Assembly (NCBI GenBank): GCA_036172665.1
Contig: CM069871.1
Span: forward strand, 6,138,001 to 6,202,000
DNA length: 64,000 nt
Direction: 5' to 3'
DNA from: Prosopocoilus inquinatus
Taxonomy: Eukaryota > Arthropoda > Insecta > Coleoptera > Lucanidae
Positions 10,740-21,345 of this stretch are shown here, in pieces (within the stretch, counting starts at the first letter, position 1; the number at the start of each line of letters is the position of its first letter). The notes under the pieces were generated by a model. The model saw only the letters and a list, made by a program, of their open reading frames with translations. It ran no database searches and was not told the DNA's origin. Made by a program: the position numbers and the translations under genes.

Positions 10740-12215
10740 TAAGATAGCGTTGCAGATGAAGAGATGACAATCAACAAATAAACGAAAGCAAAATGACGAT
10801 GAAAAAAGAGAAAACTAACAAACTAAGAAAAATTTTTAAAATAAACCTGAACATGTAAATAAATAAATGATAATTAAGGAAAAGAATTCGGACCACTCGC
10901 GAGTGATACGAAAATTTAGTACTCGGCCTCGCCCACAATAATTTCTGTGAAGTGCAAAGGATCGCATTGCATTCTTTCCCCTCCCACTCAAAAACAATTC
11001 GAACATCGGAGACGCGGAAAGGTGGTAGGAATAAATAATACATTCGACGTAAAAAGTGTCCAACAATAAGTGGCCTGAATTCTTTTCCCTGATGATAATA
11101 ATCGGCTAATCAAAAAAATAAATGATTAGTAAATAGATCAACTGATGAAGGAAAATAAATGTCAATCAACTATGAAAATAAAAGACAATCAGCTGATCGA
11201 AGAAAATAAGCGACATTCGGCTGGCACAGAAAATAACGGTTTTTCAGGAAACAAAAGACAATCAATTAATCGATAAATAAATACAAATCAAGACGAAAAC
11301 AAAAGACGACTGGCCGATGAAGGAAATTAAATCAAATAATAATCGATCAAATAATCAAGCAAAATCAATGACAGCCGACTGATGTAGAAAACAATGCCGT
11401 TGCAGGAAACAAAAGGCAATCGATTAATAAATAAAAAAAGAAAAACAAATGATCGAAGATAATAAGTGACAATCGACTGATACAGAAAATAGTGCTATTT
11501 GGGGAAACAAAGGACGATCGATTAATAAATGAAAACCAACCCAGACAAGAACAAAAAACGATTGTCCGATGAAGGAAAACAAATGAGGCTCAAACAATCG
11601 AGCAAAATAAGTGAAAGTCGACTGATATAGAAAATAATATTGTTTGAGGAAATAAAAGACGATTAATAAAAAAAGCATTTAGTCGAAGTTAATAAGTGAC
11701 AATCGACTAATATAAGAGTAGAAAATAACGCTATTTTAGGAAATAAAAGACAACGGATTAATAAATATAAACCAATCCAGACAAAAAAGAACCAGAGGCA
11801 ATTGTTCGATGAAGAAAAATAAATGACGATCAATTGATCGAGAAAAATAAGTAGCGATCGACTGATGAAGTAAACAAATGAAAAACGACGACAACCACCC
11901 TATGGAGACAAACATGTGGCAATCGACTGATAGCAGAAACTAACGGGGTTTTTTCAAGAAACAAAAAGTACTCGACTAACAGAGAAAAATAACGCGAATA
12001 AAAAAAATGGACGGAAAAAAAACAAACGATGGCAAATAGGAAACGAGAACAACCAATAAAGACAGAAACAAAAGACAATCGATCAATTAAGGAAAATGGA
12101 CGACTGTCAATCGATCGTGAAACATAAATAATCGATTAATATAGGAGAAATAAATAAATACGTAAATAAAGGAAAATAAAGGACAATTAACCGACAGAGG
12201 CAATGACATGGAATT
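10740..12215. repeat. Tandem array III, purine-rich on +, ~240-bp superperiod
   Basis: The motif 'aggaaayaaaaga' followed by 'cgattaataaa' recurs near 11246, 11405, 11501, 11647 and 11738, with spacings alternating about 159/96 and 146/91 (superperiod about 237-255 bp). Between these are 'gacaatcgactgata.agaaaata' and 'gatgaaggaaaa' blocks. A non-repeat segment at about 10875-11045 interrupts the 5' side. The minus-strand frames here are artefacts of the repeat. Confidence 0.8.
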
Positions 12216-12334
12216 CTGATTAGGGATCTTCAGTTTATTTTTTAACAGGTTTAACTAGCCGAATTACTCTCAGAAGGTTTAAACTACGTTTAACGTTAAT
12301 TTTATGAAAAAAAATTGGTGCAAATCGTTTTTGA

Positions 12335-12427
12335 TTGCAGAGAAAACTTCGAGCAGCCTCTGTACAGCTGTTTCAGCCCTGCTTGGGGCTTCTTCAGCAG
12401 AGACGTAGCTCGACATTTCCACTGCAA
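12335..12427 (-). ncRNA. Predicted type I hammerhead ribozyme
   Basis: This is a predicted self-cleaving RNA, read on the minus strand. CUGAAGA lies at 12397-12391; stem II is AGCCC/GGGCU closed by CAAGCA (12390-12375); GAAAC is at 12374-12370. A two-pair stem III with loop AGCU leads to GUA at 12365-12363, giving predicted scission between 12363 and 12362. Stem I pairs CAGAGGC (12362-12356) with GUCUCUG (12404-12398), seven pairs with one G-U. After an internal loop it resumes with TCGAGC and TTGCAG helices closing at 12335/12427. All invariant core bases are present, and open stem I makes it type I. Activity and expression are not shown. Confidence 0.75.
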
Positions 12428-12475
12428 ACAAAAACAACTTGTTCAATTTATTCACAAATGCGATGTAAAAGTGGT

Positions 12476-12647
12476 GAATAGATAAAACAGTGACATCTTA
12501 CGATCGCTTTTTGACCTGATATTGCAGTAGGATAGACAGATTGAAGCGGATTGGATTTTATTTTGTAGCAAATCCGCTTCAATTTGTCCATCCTACTGCA
12601 ATATCAGGTCAAAAAGCGATCGTAAGATGTCACTGTTTCATCTATTC
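12476..12647. repeat. Snap-back palindrome, 77-bp arms, 18-bp loop
   Basis: The arms at 12476-12552 and 12571-12647 are inverted copies with three mismatches in 77 positions. Each arm is the end module of the hammerhead-bearing element ('gacatcttacgatcgctttt', 'attgcagtaggat', 'ttgaagcgg') seen at 49.7, 50.8 and 57.4 kb. The mismatches show that the inversion is not a simple cloning or sequencing artefact. Confidence 0.92.
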
Positions 12648-13829
12648 GTTAATTGTTTTGGTTGTTCAGACAATGATTAAGATGTAAACCATAGTTTATC
12701 TGTGAATTAAGATGTAAAACTTAGTTAAACTATGAAAGAAAACTGTTTTGGTTTGATACTTAACCCGCGGTTAATAAATTGCTGGTTTAATCGGACACTG
12801 AGCAACTCAGCCTCTGGGACATAATTCAGTGCTATTTAGATGAAGTCTTCGCACTAACATGCTATTATACTATATGATATATTATATGCAGAAACTGAAA
12901 ATAGAAGACCTAATTCAAACTGAAAGAATATAAACAATAATCGGTAATAACACATATCCGTTAAAGCGAAATATTAGACGACGTTAATCTGCAACTTGCA
13001 TTACAAGTTGAAAGCCAGGGAATCATTACCTTTAATACTAAATGTGCAGTTAATGATGCTTTAAGAACAGTTTACGTGAGCTTCTAAGAGTATATTTAAC
13101 TAATAATTTGTACTGCGAAGATGGGTGGTGATGGGGGGCGCACTGTAGAAGATTTTCTTCATGAAATCAATGAATTCATGTTTGATCTGTTGTTTTCCTC
13201 CTCGGCAATAATCAAACATCCGTTTGATGTTCGGAGACAAACATCGAAAGCCGCTTTGCGCGCGGAGCGCAAAAATAAGAAATACATCCCCTAAAACAAG
13301 AGCCCGGTGAAAATAAGCGTTTTTGTTTTCGGGAGCAAAGGCAGGAAGGAAGGCGCCGGCTGTAAAATCCAATATTGCCGATTGCACGTTAATCGGCTGA
13401 CGTGCATTAGAGAATTTCTATTTTGTACTACTTACATGCCGACTTCGGGAATTCGGAAAATTTCTAATTAAATATAGCTCCTTAGTCCATATCCAATAAA
13501 GTTCGAGGCGAGAGGCGGGCCGGCTTAACGCGGTATAAGAAATCAGTGTTTGGCAGATGCTCCAGGAATGTTTTAGGACTTATGGAACTTCACTTTCCCC
13601 ACTTTTAGTTGATGTGGTGACGGAAACTTAAAAAGAAATTTCTGCAATACAGAAAACCTGAAGCGTCATTAAACGAATGAAAATAACATTAAAATTAATA
13701 GTGTATTTATCATCACTTTGGAAAAAAAAGGGGAACATAGTAAAAGTTTTGTTTATAGAAGCCATTGTTACCAATTCGGAGTTTGGAGGACAAACTGATG
13801 ACAGAGGCATAATGAAAACTGAATAATAA
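12648..13829. other. No gene identified
   Basis: At 12670-12730 'aagatgtaaa' recurs beside 'tagttta' motifs. A minus-strand frame at 13100-13387 has mixed composition but no recognised domain. A GC-richer block at about 13500-13540 ('aggcgagaggcgggccgg') stands out against the AT background and is unexplained. Confidence 0.35.
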
Positions 13830-16800
13830 AATCTTGTGGCTAATTAAAAACTGGTTAAAAACGATTAAGACTGGCGAAGCTAATTGGCTGGAATGTTAGG
13901 TAATTGAATATATCCACTGCTTTTAGTTGAACTGTAGACTGAACTGTTGTTATCATTAGCCTATTTGAATTTCCTTGTTCAATCATTTATACTTAGCTGA
14001 ACTATAGAGTGAATAGATAATTAATTGCTCAGCCAATTTGGATTTCAGTTTTAACTAGTAGTAAACAACCAGTTTGGTTCCTCTTGCATTTATCTAAGCT
14101 ACAAGCGAAACGAAGGTTGCTTCAGCCAATTTAGTTACATCTGTTTGGTCATTTACACTGACCTGAACTGTAGACTGGAGGCAATTAATTCCTCAGCTAA
14201 TTCAGATTCAATTTTTAACTAGTAGAGCTTAGCTAAACAAAATTATTAAACAAATCGTTACTTCAACCTATTTGAATTCCTCTGTTCAATCGTTTACACT
14301 TAGCTGAACTGTAGATTGAACAGACAATTCATTCCTCAGCGAGTTTAGATTCCAGTTTTAACTGATAGTGTTTAGCTAAACAAACCAATTTGATTTCTCT
14401 TGCATTTATCTGAACTACAAGTAAAACGAAGGTTGCTTCAGCCAATTTAGTGTCCTCTGTTTGGTCATTTACACTTACCTGAACTGTAGATTAGAGACAA
14501 TTAATTCCTCAGCTAATTCAGATTCAATTATTAACTAGTAGCGGTTAGCCAAACAAAGTTATTAAACAAATCGTGACTTCAGCCTACTTGAATTCCTTTC
14601 TTCAATCGTTTACACTTAGCTGGACTGTAGATTGAACAGATAATTCATTCCTCAGTGAATTTAGATTCCAGTTTTAACTGATGGTGTTTAGCTAAACAAA
14701 CCAATTTGGCTTCTCTTGCATTTATCTGAGCTACAAGCGAAACGAAGGTTGCTTCAGCCAATTTAGTTTTCTCTGTTTGATCATTTACACTTACCTGAAC
14801 TGTAGATTAGAGACAATTAATTGCTCAGCTAATTCAGATTCAATTTTTAACTAGTAGAGCTTAGCTAAACAAAGTTATTAAACAAATCGTTACTTCAACC
14901 TATTTGAATTCCTCTGTTCAATCGTTTACACTTAGCTGAACTGTAGACTGAACAGACAATTCATTCCTCAGCGAGTTTAGATTCCAGTTTTAACTGATAG
15001 TGTTTACTAAACAAACCAATTTGGTTTCTCTTGCATTTGCCTGAACTACAAGCGAAACGAAGGTTGCTTCAGCCAATTTAGTGTCCTCTGTTTGGTCATT
15101 TACACTTACCTGAACTGTAGATTGGAGACAATTAATTCCTCAGCTAATTCAGATTCAATTTTTAACTAGTAGCGTTTAGCTAAACAAAGTTATTAAACAA
15201 ATCGTTACTTCAGCCTACTTGAATTCCTTTCTTCAATCGTTTACACTTAGCTGGACTGTAGATTGAACAGATAATTCATTCCTCAGTGAATTTAGATTCC
15301 AGTTTTAACTGATGGTGTTTAGCTAAACAAACCAATTTGGCTTCTCTTGCATTTATCTGAGCTACAAGCGAAACGAAGGTTGCTTCAGCCAATTTAGTTT
15401 TCTCTGTTTGGTCATTTACACTTACCTGAACTGTAGATTAGAGACAATTAATTGCTCAGCTAAGTCAGATTCAATTTTTAACTAGTAGCGCTTAGCTAAA
15501 CAAAGTTATTAAACAAATCGTTACTTCAACCTATTTGAATTCCTCTGTTCAATCGTTTACACTTAGCTGAACTGTAGACTGAACAGACAATTCATTCCTC
15601 AGCGAGTTTAGATTCCAGTTTTAACTGATAGTGTTTAGCTAAACAAACCAATTTGGTTTCTCTTGCATTTGCCTGAACTACAAGCGAAACGAAGGTTGCT
15701 TCAGCCAATTTAGTGTCCTCTGTTTGGTCATTTACACTTACCTGAACTGTAGATTGGAGACAATTAATTCCTCAGCTAATTCAGATTCAATTTTTAACTA
15801 GTAGCGTTTAGCTAAACAAAGTTATTAAACAAATCGTTACTTCAGCCTACTTGAATTCCTTTCTTCAATCGTTTACACTTAGCTGGACTGTAGATTGAAC
15901 AGATAATTCATTCCTCAGTGAATTTAGATTCCAGTTTTAACTGATGGTGTTTAGCTAAACAAACCAATTTGGCTTCTCTTGCATTTATCTGAGCTACAAG
16001 CGAAACGAAGGTTGCTTCAGCCAATTTAGTTTTCTCTGTTTGGTCATTTACACTTACCTGAACTGTAGATTAGAGACAATTAATTGCTCAGCTAATTTAG
16101 ATTCAATTTTTAACTAGTAGCGCTTAGCTAAACAAAGTTATTAAACAAATCGTTACTTCAACCTATTTGAATTCCTCTATTCAATCGTTTACACTTAGCT
16201 GAACTGTAGATTGAACAGACAATTCAATCCTCAGCGAGTTTAGATTCCAGTTTTAACTGATAGTGTGTAGCTAAACAAACCAATTTGGTTTCTCTTGCAT
16301 TTGCCTGAACTACAAGTGAAACGAAGGTTGCATCTGCCAATTTAGTGTCCTCTGTTTGGTCATTTACACTTACCTGAACTGTAGATTGGAGACAATTAAT
16401 TCCTCAGCTAATTCAGATTCAATTATTAACTAGTAGCGGTTAGCCTAACAAAGTTATTAAACAAATCGTTACTTCAGCCTACTTGAATTCCTTTCTTCAA
16501 TCGTTTACACTTAGCTGGACTGTAGATTGAACAGATAATTCATTCCTCAGTGAATTTAGATTCCAGTTTTAACTGATGGTGTTTAGCTAAACAAACCAAT
16601 TTGGCTTCTCTTGCATTTATCTGAGCTACAAGCGAAACGAAGGTTGCTTCAGCCAATTTAGTTTTCTCTGTTTGGTCATTTACACTTACCTGAACTGTAG
16701 ATTAGAGACAATTAATTGCTCAGCTAATTCAGATTCAATTTTTAACTAGTAGCGGTTAGCTAAACAAAGTTATTAAACAAATCGTAATTTACTTCAGTCT

Positions 16801-17480
16801 ACTTCAATTCTTTTGTTCAATCGGTTACACTTAGCTGAACTGTAGATCCAACAGACAATTCATTCCTCACCCAGTTTAGATTCCAGTTTTAACTGATAGT
16901 GTTCAGCTAAACAAACCGATTTTGTTTCTCTTGCACTTATCTAAGCTACAAGCTAAACGAAGGTTGCTTCAGGCAATTAATTCGTCAGTTAATTTAGATT
17001 CAATTTCTAGCTAGTAGTATTTAGCTAAACAAAGCTGTTAAACAAATTGTTACTTCAGCCTATTTAAATTTCTTTACTCAATGATTTGTATTTGGAGCAG
17101 ACAGTTCATTCTTCAGCAAATTCAGATTTCACTTTTAACTGATAGTGTTTAGCTAAACGAAGTTAACTTCAACCAATTTGGTTTATCTTGCATTCATCTG
17201 AACTACAAGCGAAACGAAGCCATAAGCCAATTTAGTTTCCTCTGTTTAGTCACTTACACTTATCTGAACTATAGATTAAACTGAAGACAATCCATTCCTT
17301 AGCCAATTTAGATTCCAGTTTTAACTGATAGTGTTCGGTTAAACAAAGTTAGCTTCAACTAATTTGGATTCTTTTGCATTTACTTGAACTAGAAGCGAAA
17401 TAAAGATTGCTTCAACCAATTTGGTTTCCTCTGTTCTTCTGTTTTGAGCTCAGCTGAACTATAAGCTGAATAGAGTTGAA
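13830..17480. repeat. Satellite array with nested 158/316/632-bp periodicity
   Basis: The marker 'cttagctg(a/g)actgtag' recurs at 14299, 14615, 14931, 15246, 15562, 15878, 16194, 16510 and 16830, intervals of 315-320 bp. Alternate units share variants ('agctgaactg...cagcgagttt' versus 'agctggactg...cagtgaattt'), giving a 632-bp higher-order repeat. Each 316-bp unit holds a second, diverged half marked 'cttacctgaactgtag', so the ancestral monomer is about 158 bp (offsets about 175 and 141). Central units are nearly identical; both edges (13.9 and 17.0-17.5 kb) are decayed. No frame stays open. Confidence 0.95.
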
Positions 17481-19440
17481 CAAGCTAGTAATGCCCTGAA
17501 GACTGAATAGAGTTGTTCAAAAACTATTTCAAAGGAACACTTTCCAATAATTCGATCGGCTTGAAAGTCTACATAGAGATAGCTGAGTTGTTAATTTTAA
17601 CTGAATTGTTGAATAGCTTCTGATGATCATTTGTTCAATAAATGCTGTTTCGGTACACCTCAAATAATTTTAACGCATATTTTGAACCTATTTAAAAATA
17701 AAGTCGTAATTATAAAATTATGAACTCCCCGGTTGCATTTATTTTGCCGTGTTTGTTTGTTCAGAAAATAAAACAGCGCATTTCGTTTTTTAAGCACGCG
17801 TCCGACACAGAGAAATTTTCGTTAATCGCCGAATAAAGTGAAATTAGCAGGAGCTGCGAAGTTATAAAAATTAGAAGGCAAAACGGTGTGCAATTACGAA
17901 CGAAAAACGAAATAAAAACGCGAACATAATTTAAGCTCGGATTAGCACAAAAGAGATTTATTTTAAAATGGCTTTACGTGCCGTTATTTTTCCAAGTCTT
18001 TGTAATTCAAGTTTTGCGCAAAAGCTGCAGCCGCCCACCCGCCCGTCCGCCCGCCCGGCGCGATTTGTTGCCAGGCGATGATCTAATTTTGAAATAATAA
18101 ACGGCTTCATTATTTTACATTATCTCATTAGGCATGCAAAAATGTACAACGGACGTCGAGAGTTCGGGAACATCTTCTCTTACCTACTTTTGAAATATCC
18201 TTTAGCCGGATTTCATTTGGAAGTATAAATTAATGCGTTTTGTTTCACTGATTCTTTCAGATCTGCTGTAGGTGAAGAAAAATAAAAATTACATCTTCGT
18301 TATAATTTAAAATGTGCAGTAAATTGTTTGCTTTCGATTTATTTATAAATATTTTATACGTAATTTGATTTTGATTTATAAAATTTGCTGCAATTTTTAT
18401 TGCAGCAAGCAATTTCTACTCTACGCATGCTCATATATGCAAATATGTGTGAACAATATTTGTTTTTGTAATTAACTAGTCTCAATAAGTATTTGTTGCA
18501 TTTACACTGGCATTATTTTAATATAAAACTGTTTGATCAAGTGTAAGTTTTCCGTGCAATATTCGTTGCAATGCATTCGGCTTACCTTGTAAAGCAGACT
18601 TTAGTCGTTTTCTGCTTGGAAAAACACGTTTATTTATTTGTACACTCCAATACACTATTATAATGTCGATGTACTATGGTGTAATTTTATGGGTTCTTAC
18701 ATACATGCATGTTGTACAGGGTCGTGCAATTCAATGTGTCGCACTCGTTTTGCTTGATTTTAAAAGCGGCTCAGATTTCAGCACAATGATAAATTCTTAT
18801 AAACTGGCGTTCGTAACTTTGAAATTAATATGTTTAGCTTTAATTGAAGTCCGTTTAAAAGGCAGTAGTTGCGTTATAATTTTGCATTCGTGCGACAATA
18901 ACGAAATTTATTGGAGCTTTATAATAGTAGTACGAGGCGAATGTATGGCAAGAGAGAGAAAGAGGTTCGTCGAGAGTGTTGTTAATTAAATATTAAATGT
19001 ATATTGAATTCCACGCTACCTGCACACGCCTGAGATATATTACCTTAAGGATATTTCAGACACAATCAATAACATGCTCGTTTTCGAGTTACAAATATTA
19101 GCAATAAATAGTGCCAATTATAAAGTCGGCGCTGCGAATTAATTATAGGGCGTAAAATAAGGAGGTCTGTAGCTCTAGCTATGCCGCTGTAGCTGTAGCA
19201 AACCGAATAATTAATTAGATTTTCATAACAATATAAGGTTTCCAGTTAATGTCGGGCATAAAGCGATAAATTCAAGAATATAATATCGTCATCTATATTA
19301 ACGTCATGGAAGATGCAATACGTGCTGCTGCAATAATTGGTTTGACGCAGGGATGCAACTTCTTCTTCGTTCTGCGAAGGAAACTGCGCCACTTAATTAC
19401 GTTAATCACGCTTCATAGAACTTTCCAAGACACCACCAAT
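17481..19440. other. No supported gene; hairpin and GC-rich patch
   Basis: A CCCGCC-rich patch lies at 18029-18062. A perfect hairpin lies at 18385-18408 (ttgctgcaat with its complement, 4-nt loop). The frame at 18663-18989 (108 aa, ATG start) opens with a hydrophobic segment like a signal peptide but has no recognised domain and crosses a mariner-like 'tacaggg' at 18715; it is not called as a gene. Confidence 0.35.
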
Positions 19441-19488
19441 ATGTTGCACTTGCGTCTTCTCCTCCTCCTCCTCCTCCTGGCATTAACA
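19441..19488 (+). CDS. Possible signal-peptide first coding exon (speculative)
   Basis: An ATG with A at -3 opens a 16-codon segment reading MLHLRLLLLLLLLALT: a short polar start, a Leu-rich hydrophobic core and a small-residue end, as in secretory signal peptides. It is followed in phase 0 by GTGAGT, a good 5' splice-site core, although the preceding base is A rather than G. The same frame is open upstream from 19306. The Leu run comes from a CTC microsatellite, which would give a hydrophobic run by chance. No downstream exon was identified in the window, so this is only a candidate. Confidence 0.18.
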
Positions 19489-20260
19489 GTGAGTGAATAA
19501 CGGCGGCGTACATTTGCAACTTGCAACTTCTTTGTCAAGCAAGCTGTCAATAATGTCGGGCGTTATTTGTCTTAATTTATATCCGTCTTCGTTCGGGAAA
19601 GTCATGCTTGTGACAGCCACTTTGTATCTGTTTCAGTTGAATGGTGCAAGTGTGCGGCAAAACTGGCAGGACATATTTTCTGTTTCATTCTATTTCAAAT
19701 TTCTTCGCGCCTGATAGTGCTTCTTCTCCATTTTAATTCAGTGCTAAACACCAGAAGATAAATTCGAATTAGCATCTCCATCGAGGCCCTCCAAACTTTT
19801 AAATAACGCGTTTTCGTCTGCAGCACAGGATTTTATTACGAAAGTCTACACGAACTTATGCATTTTAATTTAACTACGTAACCTAACCTACATTTCTCGT
19901 ATTTTGCCTGTTTATAATTTAGCAGCACAAACAGAACAATTTCATGTATGCGAAAAAACTCGATCCATTAGTTGATTATTAGTTTTGAATGCAAAAATCT
20001 TGTTACAAACAGTTTTTTTTTTGCTTTTAGAAACATTTCTGACTGTAAGATCAAGAAGTCAATCGAGCAGCTGAAGACCTGGGGATAGGATACTGCAAAA
20101 CAATTAAGTCTCGTGGTTAAATTTGTGTGAGTGTTTTCGAGTTAAAAGTGTAAACATTTACGGTCTCAATTACCCCTGATTTTATCTCATTAAAACTTCG
20201 CTTATTTTTTTTTTTTAATATGGGGTTTTCATTTTCGAAAGCAGAGCAGCATGAAAGTAG
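19489..20260. other. No gene identified
   Basis: A polypyrimidine/AG site (ctgtttcag) occurs near 19637, but no exon could be joined to it with confidence. The rest is AT-rich with poly-T tracts. Confidence 0.35.
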
Positions 20261-21345
20261 TTCGTTTTATTCTCGTGAATTTAAACACGTTAAATTGCGT
20301 TTTATTTTCGATCCGGTTGGCGCCGCTTTTCTTGCGATATTTCCAGTTGGTTTTTGTCATCCCTTCTCGCTCGAATTTCGAACACTTCCTTTGATATTTA
20401 ACCCACGTTCGAAGATCATTACGTCACATTTTCGCTGGATTGGCTAATCTTTCTCGATCCTTCTTTCCTCTGGTTTGTTTTCTTTTCTCCTTGCTCTCCG
20501 AATCGAGTTAGCGACACTCCATTCTTCATACAGAATCCGGGTAAACCACTTTGAATAATATTTCCTCAAGGGGTGAAATACATTCCACAGCCTTTGGCCG
20601 GCTTCGACAGGTTTACCTTAAATTAAACCGCGTATCCTCGCGCTTATGTCAGTCTGGTGTTTAACCTATTTCCCAGATAGATAGATAGAAACGCAGGAAA
20701 ATACTAGCTCGTTTTATTCTCGTGAATTTAAATTGCGCTTTATTTTCGATCCGGTTGGCGTCGCCTAGGCTGCTTTCTTTTGCGATATTTCCAGTTGGTC
20801 TCTGTCATCCCTTCCGCATCGAATTTCGAACACACACCTTTGATATTTAACCCCATTCGTAGATCATTATGTCACATTTTCGCTGGCTTGGCTAATCTTT
20901 CTCGAGCCTTCTTTTCTTCTGTTTCGTTTTCTTTTCCCCCCTCTCTCCGAATCGAGCTAGCGACACCTCATACTCTATACAGAGTCCGGGTGAATTACTA
21001 CTATTGTAGTGTTTAAAGAAATATATCCCTAGGGGGTGAAATATATTCCACGGCCTTTGGCCGGCTTCGATTGGTTTACCTCAAATTAAGCAGCGTATCC
21101 GCGCTCTTGTGTTAGTCTGGTGTTTAACCTATACTCCAGGTGAGTTTTTGTTGTCGTCGGGTAACTTGATTCGTGTTTTACATTTCTCTGTATTTCTCTC
21201 CCGTAGGCTCTTGCTACTGAATTGGAGTGTTTTTCCTCTTTCTGAATATAGTGCGTAGTATTGTAGGGTTTGAGAAATATTTCCCCCGGGGGGTGAAATA
21301 TATTCCACGGCCTTTGGCCGGCTTCGACTTAACTTGGTTCGTGTT
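20261..21345. repeat. ~447-bp tandem duplication plus a third partial copy
   Basis: Copy 1 begins near 20261 and copy 2 near 20709. Both share 'cgttttattctcgtgaattt', 'ttttcgatccggttggcg', 'gcgatatttccagttggt', 'tcgaatttcgaacac' and 'agtctggtgtttaacctat'. The copies differ by about 10-15% (by eye) and indels. A third partial copy carries only the block 'ggggtgaaatatattccac' plus 'ggcctttggccggcttcga', found at 20568-20611, 21031-21070 and 21288-21328. A (GATA)3 tract at 20675-20688 separates copies 1 and 2. The several frames here are repeat shadows. Confidence 0.88.

Noticed and set aside
10740..12215. Repeated 'ctgatga' words as hammerhead first boxes in array III
   Set aside because: They are followed by purine runs with no stem II and no GAAA box; they are part of the repeat unit.
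13830..17480. Possible hammerhead in the satellite ('gcgaaacgaagg')
   Set aside because: A GAAAC word is present, but no CUGANGA box or stem II lies at the needed position on either strand.
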